Positions 23,512-29,876 of a stretch of 30,079 bases of DNA are shown here, piece by piece. Source of the stretch: JAABSP01 sp011390135 (GTDB taxonomy: Bacteria > Desulfobacterota > Desulfobacteria > Desulfobacterales > JAABSP01); the NCBI GenBank assembly GCA_011390135.1, contig JAABSZ010000021.1, positions 1 through 30,079 of the forward strand. The letters run 5' to 3'. Under the pieces are notes generated by a model. That model did no database searches and was not told the origin of the DNA. It saw nothing but the letters and a program-made list of their open reading frames with translations. The stretch's first letter is position 1. Every line of letters begins with the position of its first letter. Position numbers and translations under genes: made by a program.

Positions 23512-24620
23512 CTAAGAGCGGCCGCCTCCTTTGAACCGTCAGAGGAGCCGGGAGATCCGGGATCTTTTGTCTGTCGGGCAAGATAGACCAGATAGCCGAC
23601 CGCGGCAAGGCTGAAAAGCAGCGCGAGGATAAAGACCACAAGAGGCCCGTACTGGGGCTCTACCGTCAGATCAGAAAGCCGGAAATAGGGATCGAGATAT
23701 GCTGTGCGAACCAGATCCCTGATCAGTACCATAAAGGTCACCAGAAACAGTGCAAAGAAGGTCGTGAGCAATACCTTTCGATGGATCGCAAGAATCAGCA
23801 CCAGGATCACCAGCCCGAGGGCCGCCAGAAAAAGGCCGGTATGGAGGGGGCTGCCCCCCATGAAAAGGAGCAGAATGGGACGGGGAAGGCTCATCTGGAA
23901 CCAGAAGCCGATCACCACCTGGATCAGCGTTGCATGGACAAACCAGTCCATCCCCCGGTCGATCTGTTTTTGGGCATCAGGAGCGCCTTTGCGCGCCTTC
24001 AAGGTCCAGAGGAGGGCAATGAAAAGCCCGCCGATGGCAATCGATCCGGTCAGAAAATGGAGATACCGGGGAAGAAGCGTCGGGTCCGAAAGGTTGAGCA
24101 GGGTCCCCTGGTCATTTTCGAAATAGCCGGTCCAGGCATCGGGCCGGAGCATCAGCGTCATGTTGTTGACATAAATGAACGCGATGACCAGAAGGATGGC
24201 GACCGAAGAGCCGATGAACCAGTTCCGGTTGTTCCCCAGCGCATCGAACTTGAACTTGTAGATATAGGCGCTGTAATAGGCCAGGATCAGCAGCGGGATC
24301 ACGGCCATCCAGAAGACCGCCATGAGCTGTGAGCTGACGTACATGAAATGGCCGTAGAGCACCTGAAGAAAGAGCAGCGGCGCGACCCCGAAGTTGACCA
24401 CGAATGCGATCACGATGGTGAGCTTTTCGGAGAAGTCCTTCTGCAGGGGCTTTGCGGTTCCGCCGGATTTCAGGCCGCTCAGGAAAGTGATGATGCCGCC
24501 GCCGAGCATGATGTTCATCAGCAGGATGTGAACCAGAAAGGTGGCGATGAGAAAGAATTTGAACCATCCCCAGGGGGCGGGGATGACGTCCGGGGTTGGA
24601 ATGAGGCTGGCTGGGTTCAT
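23508..24620 (-). CDS. Polytopic membrane protein, possibly cytochrome bd subunit I-like
   Basis: The 370-aa protein has about eight to ten hydrophobic helices and a short Ser/Gly-rich C-terminal tail. Histidines within or near helices (H31 in ATFLVHILLMN, H91 in LYGHFMYV, H188 in RYLHFLTGSIAIGG, H229 in DWFVHATLIQVV) give a pattern reminiscent of haem ligands in CydA-type quinol oxidase subunit I. It is much shorter than CydA, and no CydB gene follows. It may be a haem-binding quinol-interacting membrane protein; the assignment is tentative. Its Shine-Dalgarno (GAGGAG) overlaps the stop codon of the DUF5615 toxin gene immediately upstream, and it couples to der by ATGA. Confidence 0.6.
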   Translation of the reverse strand: MNPASLIPTPDVIPAPWGWFKFFLIATFLVHILLMNIMLGGGIITFLSGLKSGGTAKPLQKDFSEKLTIVIAFVVNFGVAPLLFLQVLYGHFMYVSSQLMAVFWMAVIPLLILAYYSAYIYKFKFDALGNNRNWFIGSSVAILLVIAFIYVNNMTLMLRPDAWTGYFENDQGTLLNLSDPTLLPRYLHFLTGSIAIGGLFIALLWTLKARKGAPDAQKQIDRGMDWFVHATLIQVVIGFWFQMSLPRPILLLFMGGSPLHTGLFLAALGLVILVLILAIHRKVLLTTFFALFLVTFMVLIRDLVRTAYLDPYFRLSDLTVEPQYGPLVVFILALLFSLAAVGYLVYLARQTKDPGSPGSSDGSKEAAALR

Positions 24621-24632
24621 TTTATTTGCTCC

Positions 24633-25028
24633 TCATGGAATAAAAACACGTCCGGTTCCAAGATAATTTTCCAGTTCAAAAACGATTTCTGCTATACGTT
24701 CCGCGCATTTTTCCCTATAAGATGTATATTTTATCCTGTCCAATCTGCCGATGGTCAGAACGGGCAAAGAATCGATCCTGTTCTCTTCACGAATGGTTTG
24801 CTCCAGCGAGAATTTTTCATTGTCGCTTCGGTTGTCTGTCAGCAGAATCATTCCATTTTTCTGGGCAAACCGCCAAACATCCCTATCGTTGCTATCATCA
24901 GGCAAACCAATATCGGCAAACATGGCCATCTTCATCTGAAGCAGATCCGGCATTTCTATTTTTACGAGAGCGTCCCATAACAGTATTGCCTGCCCCTCCA
25001 TATTGTGATCAATCAGGATGGTCGTCAT
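24633..25028 (-). CDS. DUF5615 PIN-like toxin
   Basis: The 131-aa protein starts MTTILIDHNMEGQAILLWDA and has the PIN-like acidic positions expected of the family: the N-terminal D in LIDHN, a central DVWRFAQKNGMILLTDNR and a later DSLPVLTIG strand. DUF5615 proteins are predicted PIN-fold RNases that pair with DUF433 antitoxins. The start at 25028 lies inside the end of the DUF433 gene (20-bp overlap); a longer reading to 25115 would only extend into the antitoxin gene. The stop codon TGA is part of TGAGGAG, the ribosome site of the following host gene. Confidence 0.8.
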   Translation of the reverse strand: MTTILIDHNMEGQAILLWDALVKIEMPDLLQMKMAMFADIGLPDDSNDRDVWRFAQKNGMILLTDNRSDNEKFSLEQTIREENRIDSLPVLTIGRLDRIKYTSYREKCAERIAEIVFELENYLGTGRVFIP

Positions 25029-25395
25029 GTTTCGAAATTCTTGCCTTCCACGCATCCAGTCTGGCCCAAATTTCTTTATGCTCCGGTTTCCTGGGAAGTT
25101 TTGCGATTTCATCAAACCGCTTTTTGTTGCGTTCAGACCAGTATTTTCGATTTTCTTCGGACTTGGCCACGATCTTCAGGTATTCTTTTTCGACCTCTTC
25201 ATAATGGTCTTTGATGTAATTCAGGACATCATCTGTCTGTTTTATCGTAAGGCGGAAATGGTCCCGGATGACTTCGGGCGGTTCATTTGCTATGACATAA
25301 TCCATTATTTGGTACAATGTGATTCTAGTACCCGTAATTGACAGTCCACGGTCTGTTCTCACAACAGTTGGTTTAAAAATGGTCGTTTCTGCCAT
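25009..25395 (-). CDS. DUF433-family antitoxin with C-terminal helical extension
   Basis: The 128-aa protein has a DUF433 domain (about 10-65; GLSITGTRITLYQIMDYVIA and PEVIRDHFRLTIKQTDDVLN), a winged-helix-like DNA-binding fold used by antitoxins. A long charged helical C-terminus (about 60-128) is probably the toxin-binding part and makes it longer than the usual 75-80 aa. The start at 25395 has GGGG 8 bp upstream. The open frame continues to 25518 but that part reads the remnant of another antitoxin and is excluded. It overlaps the DUF5615 toxin gene. Confidence 0.8.
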   Translation of the reverse strand: MAETTIFKPTVVRTDRGLSITGTRITLYQIMDYVIANEPPEVIRDHFRLTIKQTDDVLNYIKDHYEEVEKEYLKIVAKSEENRKYWSERNKKRFDEIAKLPRKPEHKEIWARLDAWKARISKHDDHPD

Positions 25396-25468
25396 ATTTA
25401 TACCCCATGATTGATGCTTCTGATCACATGTCCTTCCCTGATTTTGCGGGTCCGCGTGAATCGCCGGG
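25396..25468 (-). pseudogene. Remnant of an addiction-module antitoxin C-terminus
   Basis: Between the restored end of the DUF3368 gene and the DUF433 start, the frame reads HADPQNQGRTCDQ, matching HANPNQGRTWDQ of the intact antitoxin at 26228-26461. At DNA level 25420-25443 and 26264-26287 agree at 23 of 24 bases. It lacks a start and the N-terminal two thirds, so it is a fragment. It may be the scar of a recombination or a deleted TA module. Confidence 0.65.
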
Positions 25469-25592
25469 TCAGCTTTTTTCGTTTGCCAATTTAAGTGAAT
25501 GAAAATATAGGGGATCACTTATTCGGAAACCCGCAATCTGTCTTAACGAATCAAGATGAGGTCGGATCGTATCTATCAAGCTCTTTTTTTTT
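25469..25592 (-). other. A9 frameshift site and out-of-frame C-terminus of the DUF3368 toxin
   Basis: A run of nine A on the coding strand (plus-strand T at 25584-25592) shifts the toxin frame, giving the premature stop at 25551. With eight A the frame continues as SLIDTIRPHLDSLRQIAG, FRISDPLYFHSLKLANEKS and stops at 25469-25471. That segment resembles the normal C-terminus of DUF3368 proteins (AGFRISD-x-LY), and the restored length is about 163 aa. Confidence 0.8.
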
Positions 25593-25961
25593 AGCCTGCA
25601 GCAGGACACCGACAACCCCCAAGGGTTTCAGCTTTATTCTCAGTGCCGCACTTCTGCCTTCCTTTTCATCCAGCAGAATTATATCGGCTTCAAGCTCTGA
25701 CGCCAACACGATACTTTCAGATTCTCCTTTGTCCAAATCGCTTCTCAACGTGCTGACCCAAAGCTGATTTCTTACGGTATGACGATGTATCCAATCTGCT
25801 TCGGCAACCTCTCTGCTTCCTGGCCAAGGCTTTCCAAATGCATTCAGTTCATCCCATACTCCATCCGGAATGTTTATCTCATAATATAGTTTACGGAGCA
25901 AATCAAACTGGCCGATAGCTGCAAGATTGGTCAGAGGCGACGTATTACTGACCACCTTCAC
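25551..25961 (-). CDS. DUF3368 PIN-domain toxin, frameshifted near the C-terminus
   Basis: The 136-aa reading begins (GTG at 25961) with VVSNTSPLTNLAAIGQFDLL, followed by GVWDEL, LDKGESESIVLASELEADII and LLDEKEGRSAALRIKLKPLG, all typical of DUF3368 VapC-like RNases. It ends abruptly after LQAKKKE, about 27 residues short of the family's end, because of the A9 run described separately. The acidic PIN residues are upstream of the break, so some function may remain. The GTG overlaps the UPF0175 stop (GTGA at 25958-25961). Alternatives are a sequencing error, a true pseudogene, or transcriptional slippage restoring full length. Confidence 0.82.
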   Translation of the reverse strand: MKVVSNTSPLTNLAAIGQFDLLRKLYYEINIPDGVWDELNAFGKPWPGSREVAEADWIHRHTVRNQLWVSTLRSDLDKGESESIVLASELEADIILLDEKEGRSAALRIKLKPLGVVGVLLQAKKKELDRYDPTSS

Positions 25962-26218
25962 AATTGTCCCAACTTATTGAGTGTTGCCATATCATCATCC
26001 AGGTCGGAGACATCATAATGAGGTGAAATATGCCGGAAAGCGAGCAGTTGACGGAATTCCCACAATGACATCTCCGCCAGTTCACGAGCTTTTCCGACAG
26101 AAAGACGTCCCTGAGCATATAGAGTGACAGCTATCTCTGTTTTCAAGTCACTTACTGTCAGGCGTGCCGAATCCAATATCTCCTGAGGAATTTCTAACAC
26201 ATTCAGGTTTTTCATCAT
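25958..26218 (-). CDS. UPF0175-family antitoxin
   Basis: The 86-aa protein matches UPF0175: an N-terminal IPQEILD strand, TEIAVTLYAQGRLSVGKARE, then the helix-turn-helix-like LAEMSLWEFRQLLAFRHISP and HYDVSDLDDDMATL. Members pair with DUF3368 PIN toxins, exactly the partner here, joined by GTGA overlap. It starts ATGATG with no strong Shine-Dalgarno, 9 bp after the preceding antitoxin gene, so translation may depend on coupling. Confidence 0.88.
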   Translation of the reverse strand: MMKNLNVLEIPQEILDSARLTVSDLKTEIAVTLYAQGRLSVGKARELAEMSLWEFRQLLAFRHISPHYDVSDLDDDMATLNKLGQL

Positions 26219-26227
26219 ATATAAATC

Positions 26228-26461
26228 TTAATGATCATTTTTCTTCAAAAGATCTTTTTTAATCTGATCCCATGTCCTTCCCTGATTCGGATTTGCATGA
26301 TAGGATTCGATTCTTCGATTCAATTCATGATGCTGTTCCTCTGTCAACTCCGGGTAATCCTCTTCTTCTGCGATACTGTTCCATATTTCTTCGATAATGC
26401 CGATCTTTTCGGAGGTATCCAACTTTTTAATTTTATCAATTGTTTCTTGGCTTATGGGCAT
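26228..26461 (-). CDS. Addiction-module antitoxin (TIGR02574/PF09720 type), orphan
   Basis: The 77-aa protein has the family pattern: a short helical start (ISQETIDKIKKLDTSEKIGI), IEEIWNSIAEEEDYPELTEE, then NRRIESYHANPNQGRTWDQI followed by a basic end. These antitoxins normally pair with a RelE/ParE-type toxin just downstream, but here UPF0175 follows after 9 bp, so it appears orphaned or serves a non-adjacent partner. A second, truncated copy of its C-terminus lies at 25396-25468. A 14-bp palindrome at 26487-26500 lies 26 bp before its start. Confidence 0.82.
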   Translation of the reverse strand: MPISQETIDKIKKLDTSEKIGIIEEIWNSIAEEEDYPELTEEQHHELNRRIESYHANPNQGRTWDQIKKDLLKKNDH

Positions 26462-26486
26462 AATTCGATATTCAACTCACTCAAAA

Positions 26487-26500
26487 TTTTGGTACCAAAA
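26487..26500. promoter_or_regulatory. 14-bp perfect palindrome, candidate TA operator
   Basis: TTTTGGTACCAAAA is self-complementary and lies in the 47-bp gap between the zeta-partner antitoxin stop (26509) and the orphan antitoxin start (26461). Antitoxins commonly autoregulate through palindromes in this position. No confident -35/-10 pair was identified around it. Confidence 0.4.
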
Positions 26501-26508
26501 AAAGCGCC

Positions 26509-26679
26509 TTATTTCGAATTGTATTGTTCTTTGGGTATATCAGGAATTTCATATGCGATACGGCCATCACGCCAAATGGGAATTTTGTAGTTATTTTTCC
26601 TCGCATCTTCTGCAACTTTCAAGGCTGCTCGTCTTAAAGCTTTCAATCCTATTATTGCATATTGATTATGTTCATCCAT
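26509..26679 (-). CDS. Small antitoxin paired with the zeta-type toxin
   Basis: A 56-aa frame from ATG at 26679 to TAA at 26509-26511 reads MDEHNQYAIIGLKALRRAAL, then a basic helix KVAEDARKNN and YKIPIWRDGRIAYEIPD. The pattern helix-then-VWRDGK-like strand is what I know from small proteins encoded beside zeta-like P-loop toxins. GGAG in the end of the toxin gene lies 8 bp before the start, and the toxin stop is 5 bp upstream. The order toxin-then-antitoxin is the reverse of most TA pairs. Similarity is from memory of the family. Confidence 0.75.
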   Translation of the reverse strand: MDEHNQYAIIGLKALRRAALKVAEDARKNNYKIPIWRDGRIAYEIPDIPKEQYNSK

Positions 26680-26684
26680 AATAG

Positions 26685-27197
26685 TTACTCCGATTCATCT
26701 ATTATCAGGGGTATGTCACCTGATGTGTCAAAGACAATCCATGTATCAGCTAATTTTTTATAAAAGTTATTGAAATTATACCAGCTTCTTTCAAACCGAC
26801 GACGAATATCTTGCTCTGGAATGTTGTGGCCTCCCTGCGTTACTCGCAGTTTCACTCTTTCAATGGCAAATTCAACTGATGGGAGTTTGAAAAAATAGAT
26901 TATGATTTCATATTGTAGCTTTTTCCAATCCGATATCTTCTTTACATATCCTTTTCCGCTGAGTGTTGTCTCAAAAGCAAATGATTCGTTTTTTCGGATA
27001 CACTCATTTATCTGTCGGATCATTAACCGTCCGGCTTCGATTGCCATCCTGTCGGGTTTGAAAGGTGAGAGACCTTGAGCTATCAGGTCGGCATTTATGA
27101 AATTGAGGCACTCAGCTTCGATGGGGAGAAACTCATTGGCAAAAGTTGTTTTTCCTGCCCCATTTGGGCCGCCCAATATATAGCACTTTTTCTTCAA
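26685..27197 (-). CDS. Zeta toxin-family P-loop kinase
   Basis: The 170-aa protein has Walker A GGPNGAGKTT (about 9-18), FINADLIAQGLSPFKPDRMA, a FETTLSG switch and the lid region IERVKLRVTQGGHNIPEQDI followed by RRRFERSWYNF. Zeta toxins phosphorylate UDP-N-acetylglucosamine and related sugars to block cell-wall synthesis; this short type may have another substrate. The start is TTG at 27197 with AAGGA 9 bp upstream, located inside the last codons of the HEAT gene, 4 bp after whose stop the toxin begins. It is the first gene of the TA island and probably reads through from the HEAT operon. Confidence 0.83.
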   Translation of the reverse strand: MKKKCYILGGPNGAGKTTFANEFLPIEAECLNFINADLIAQGLSPFKPDRMAIEAGRLMIRQINECIRKNESFAFETTLSGKGYVKKISDWKKLQYEIIIYFFKLPSVEFAIERVKLRVTQGGHNIPEQDIRRRFERSWYNFNNFYKKLADTWIVFDTSGDIPLIIDESE

Positions 27198-27201
27198 GGA
27201 A

Positions 27202-27894
27202 TTATATCCTTAATGCCATCGCATCACCGGCAATCTCGCCCACCATCTTCGTCACAAAACCGCCATCTTCGAATATCTCAACCCGCGCCCCATCCCCCAG
27301 CAACTTTTCCAGCGCCGGCCCTGCCCCAGGATCACCGATAAAGCCGAGGGCCCGTGCCGCAAGCCCCCGCAAAACCGGATCTTCGGCCGAAAGAAACAAA
27401 ATCAGATGAGAAACCGCATCCCGGGCCAGTTCAGGCCGATCCTTTGCCAGACGCCCCACCCCCCACAAAGAGCCCCGCTGCAGCAGCGGATGCTCCAGAA
27501 AATTCCCCTCCTCCTTAATGTAGGAGATGAGGATCGAACCGAACTCCTTTGCAAGTGTCTCATGGCGGGCCAGGATCTCCCCCATCGCCTCGGGAGAGCC
27601 CCAGCCGATCCCGCCCGATTCGTCGTTCAGGTTCCACATGAGCCGGCGCAGGATCACCCTTGCCGATTCGAGGTTTTCTTCCGCAAGCGCGGCCGTCACT
27701 GCGCCCATTGCATAGACCGCGCGCCAGCGAAGGATCTCCTCCCTGCTGTGGAAAAGGCCGAAAAGAGGGTTGACGGCCTGCCGCGCGGGATATTCCAGCA
27801 CTGCGGCCACCCCCTTTTCCGGGTCTTCTTCCAGCAGATGGCTTCGGATTTTCGCCTTCAGCGCTCTTCCGGATACTCTTTTTTGATTTGTCAT
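27202..27894 (-). CDS. HEAT-repeat protein, DVU0298-like
   Basis: The 230-aa protein, from ATG at 27894, is made of HEAT-like helical pairs: AVNPLFGLFHSREEILRWRA, the conserved block RRLMWNLNDESGGIGWGSPE, GNFLEHPLLQRGSLWGVGRL, and DPVLRGLAARALGFIGDPGA. I recognise it as the type annotated in sulfate reducers as DVU0298 family; the function is unknown. An upstream extension to 28002 would lie inside the DsrE-like gene and is rejected. It follows the DsrE-like gene by 4 bp, so it belongs with FprA and DsrE. Confidence 0.85.
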   Translation of the reverse strand: MTNQKRVSGRALKAKIRSHLLEEDPEKGVAAVLEYPARQAVNPLFGLFHSREEILRWRAVYAMGAVTAALAEENLESARVILRRLMWNLNDESGGIGWGSPEAMGEILARHETLAKEFGSILISYIKEEGNFLEHPLLQRGSLWGVGRLAKDRPELARDAVSHLILFLSAEDPVLRGLAARALGFIGDPGAGPALEKLLGDGARVEIFEDGGFVTKMVGEIAGDAMALRI

Positions 27895-27898
27895 ATCT

Positions 27899-28246
27899 CT
27901 AAAATGTAATGATCTCGCATCCCATCTCCCGAAACCGAGCCATGCCGGGATGACCGTCCATGTCGTCCAGAAGCGCCAGATCCTGATCCTCTGCGGCCTC
28001 AAGGGTTCCCATCTTATTGGCGCAGGCTCTGCATACCCCCTCGATGATCCCGTAGTTCTTCGCCTTCTCCCAGAGGCCGTTCAAGGGGTTTCCCTTGTCG
28101 GCCAGCTCGGGAATCAGCTTTGTGGCGGCTCCTTCGATGATGATCTTCACCTCGTTGTTTCGCTTATCCATATCAAGCCCGTTCAAAAGCACATGGATAA
28201 AGCAGATCGGGTCCCCGTTGAAGACGAACATGGCCACCTTTTTCAT
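27899..28246 (-). CDS. DsrE-like protein
   Basis: The 115-aa cytosolic protein starts MKKVAMFVFNGDPICFIHVL and has the DsrE/F-type fold pattern: alternating strands and helices (VKIIIEGAATKLIPELAD) and a two-cysteine CRAC motif (C72, C75) in GIIEGVCRACANKMG. DsrE-family proteins handle persulfide sulfur or serve as small regulators. A strong Shine-Dalgarno (AAAGGAG) overlaps the FprA stop region 12 bp upstream. Position between fprA and the HEAT gene suggests a redox or sulfur role. Confidence 0.82.
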   Translation of the reverse strand: MKKVAMFVFNGDPICFIHVLLNGLDMDKRNNEVKIIIEGAATKLIPELADKGNPLNGLWEKAKNYGIIEGVCRACANKMGTLEAAEDQDLALLDDMDGHPGMARFREMGCEIITF

Positions 28247-28258
28247 GGCAGATCTCCT

Positions 28259-29452
28259 TTAGAATTGACGGACAATGGCCTCGCCGATCCGCTTGCCCAG
28301 TGCTTCGCACTCTTCGAGGCCCGAGCGGTCCGGCACATACTGGATCTTCACCCCCGGATCGATGATGTCGAGCTTCATGGCCTCCAGCTCATCCCGGACC
28401 AGCTTCACGGACTCGCCGCTCCAGCCGTAGGAGCCGAACGCGGCCGCGATCTTCTTGTGGGGCTTTAAGCCCTTCATATAGGTGAGGAAATCGCTCACCG
28501 TGGGAAAAAGGCCGTTGTTGAGGGTTGGAGAGCCTACAAGCACGGCCGCGGCATCCATGACCTCGGTCATCACATCGCTTCTGTCCCACTCCCGCAGCTT
28601 CATCGGCTTTGCTATGGCTCCGGCATCATAGACCCCGGCCGCGATAGCTTCGGCCATCTGCTCGGTGCTGTGCCACATGGTGTCATAGACGATCACTGCC
28701 TTCTTCTCCACCTTCTCGCCCTTGGCCCACTCCACATACGCGTTGATGATCTTCCCCGGGTCCTTCCGCCAGATGATCCCGTGGTCCGGGCAGATTATGT
28801 CGATCTGGAGCCCCAGCTCCGTTACCTGATCCACGAGCTTTAAAATCAGCGGGGAATAGAGCAGCAGGATATTGGCAAAATACTTTTTGGCATGGGGCAT
28901 GATCGCATCCCCGACCAGATCGTCGAACTTCTCCTGACCCGCGTAGTGCTGCCCAAAGGCATCGGACGAGAAGAGGATTTTCTCCTCCTCCAGATAGGTG
29001 AACATGCTGTCGGGCCAGTGGAGCATCCGGGTCTCTAAAAACTTCAGGGTCCGCTTTCCCAGGCTCAGGGTGTCGCCTGATTTGACCCCCTGATAGTTCC
29101 AGCTCTGGGAGAAATGGCGGGGATGGTTCTTCAGCCCCATATTGGAGACATAAAGAGGTTTCCCCTCCCCTACCCGGTGCATCACCCGGGGCAGTCCCCC
29201 GGAATGGTCCATCTCCGTATGGTTGCTTATCACATAGTCGATCTTTTTGGGATCGACAATTTTGGAGATGTTTTCGAGCAGTTGATCGGCAAATTCCTTT
29301 TTCACGGTGTCGATGAGGGCAATCTTCTCATCCACCACCAGATAGGCATTGTAGCTCGTGCCCCGATGGGTGGAATAACCGTGAAAATCCCGGATATTCC
29401 AGTCGATTGCGCCGACTTCATAGACCCCTTTCGCGATTTCCGCAGGTTTCAT
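28259..29452 (-). CDS. fprA: A-type flavodiiron protein (rubredoxin:oxygen oxidoreductase, FprA type)
   Basis: The 397-aa enzyme reduces oxygen to water and/or NO to nitrous oxide. The N-terminal metallo-beta-lactamase domain (about 1-245) carries the diiron ligands H78, E80, D82, H83, H145, D164 and H224. A C-terminal flavodoxin domain (about 253-397) begins KAVIVYDTMWHSTEQMAEAI and includes SPTLNNGLFPTV. All expected metal ligands are present. Rubredoxin, its usual electron donor, is encoded 200 bp upstream on the same strand. The gap between them has a large hairpin and a weak promoter-like sequence, so fprA may be separately controlled. Confidence 0.95.
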   Translation of the reverse strand: MKPAEIAKGVYEVGAIDWNIRDFHGYSTHRGTSYNAYLVVDEKIALIDTVKKEFADQLLENISKIVDPKKIDYVISNHTEMDHSGGLPRVMHRVGEGKPLYVSNMGLKNHPRHFSQSWNYQGVKSGDTLSLGKRTLKFLETRMLHWPDSMFTYLEEEKILFSSDAFGQHYAGQEKFDDLVGDAIMPHAKKYFANILLLYSPLILKLVDQVTELGLQIDIICPDHGIIWRKDPGKIINAYVEWAKGEKVEKKAVIVYDTMWHSTEQMAEAIAAGVYDAGAIAKPMKLREWDRSDVMTEVMDAAAVLVGSPTLNNGLFPTVSDFLTYMKGLKPHKKIAAAFGSYGWSGESVKLVRDELEAMKLDIIDPGVKIQYVPDRSGLEECEALGKRIGEAIVRQF

Positions 29453-29464
29453 GACGTCTCTTTT

Positions 29465-29493
29465 ATTCTCCGATTTATTTTCAGATATTTCAA
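29465..29493 (-). promoter_or_regulatory. Weak candidate promoter of fprA
   Basis: On the minus strand TTGAAA (29488-29493) and GAGAAT (29465-29470) are 17 bp apart, matching -35 at 5 of 6 and -10 at 4 of 6. It would give a very short leader before the ATG at 29452, so it is only a candidate. Confidence 0.25.
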
Positions 29494-29511
29494 AATAATG
29501 GTCTCACAGAT

Positions 29512-29560
29512 GAATGCCCTTTCCCGGTGCGGAAAAACCGCTCCGGGGAAAAGGGCATTC
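29512..29560 (-). terminator. Long hairpin between rubredoxin and fprA
   Basis: GAATGCCCTT (29512-29521) pairs exactly with AAGGGCATTC (29551-29560). The inner CCCGG/CCGGGG and GCGG/CCGC pairings give a nearly continuous stem with an A5/T5 loop. No T-tract follows on the minus strand. It may be a terminator-like or attenuator structure separating rubredoxin from fprA. Confidence 0.5.
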
Positions 29561-29603
29561 TTATCCTGACAAATATAAAGCGATGGTTTCAACCAGCCGC
29601 TAT

Positions 29604-29639
29604 CCACCAACCACTATCCACTACCCACCAACCACTATC
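29604..29639. repeat. 15-bp direct repeats after rubredoxin
   Basis: CCACCAACCACTATC occurs at 29604-29618 and 29625-29639 (period 21 bp), preceded by a degenerate partial copy at about 29593-29605. On the minus strand it is G-rich (GATAGTGGTTGGTGG), with many GG pairs. No coding sense was found in this stretch. Confidence 0.75.
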
Positions 29640-29654
29640 GACCAAACCAAAGGA

Positions 29655-29813
29655 CTACTCCTTCTCGAAGTCCTCCTTGCCGGCCCCGCAGACAGGGCAG
29701 ACCCAGTCATCTGGAAGAGCATCGAAACTGGTTCCGGGATCGATTCCGCTGTCGGGGTCTCCCTGCTCCGGGTCATAGACATAGCCGCAGACCGTGCAAA
29801 CGTATTTGTCCAT
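29655..29813 (-). CDS. Rubredoxin
   Basis: The 52-aa one-iron electron carrier starts MDKYVCTVCGYVYDPEQGDP and ends CPVCGAGKEDFEKE. The four iron-binding cysteines are C6, C9, C39 and C42; PEQGDPDSGIDPGTSFDALP is the standard central loop. A strong AAGGAGG lies about 11 bp upstream. It probably donates electrons to the FprA-type flavodiiron protein encoded downstream and possibly to the ferritin-like protein at 3306-3773. Confidence 0.97.
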   Translation of the reverse strand: MDKYVCTVCGYVYDPEQGDPDSGIDPGTSFDALPDDWVCPVCGAGKEDFEKE

Positions 29814-29876
29814 CTCTTTTTTTCCTCCTTTTTCGCTTTCGGTTGTAGATCGGTTTAGAGTTAAAAAGGCGCTGGT

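Larger units (their letters stand above)
24633..27197 (-). other. Toxin-antitoxin island
   Basis: This 2.6-kb block is visibly more AT-rich than its flanks and holds only toxin-antitoxin genes and fragments, all on the minus strand. It begins 4 bp after the HEAT gene stop and ends 12 bp before the CydA-like gene. No transposase, integrase or flanking direct repeat was seen. Base composition and content suggest horizontal acquisition. Confidence 0.8.

Noticed and set aside
26397..26681. 94-aa plus-strand open frame in the TA island
   Set aside because: It covers the small antitoxin gene in antisense; the minus-strand 56-aa frame has a Shine-Dalgarno and fits its toxin neighbour.
29604..29639. 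CRISPR array
   Set aside because: Only two exact 15-bp copies with 6-bp separation and no cas genes nearby; this is a short direct repeat.
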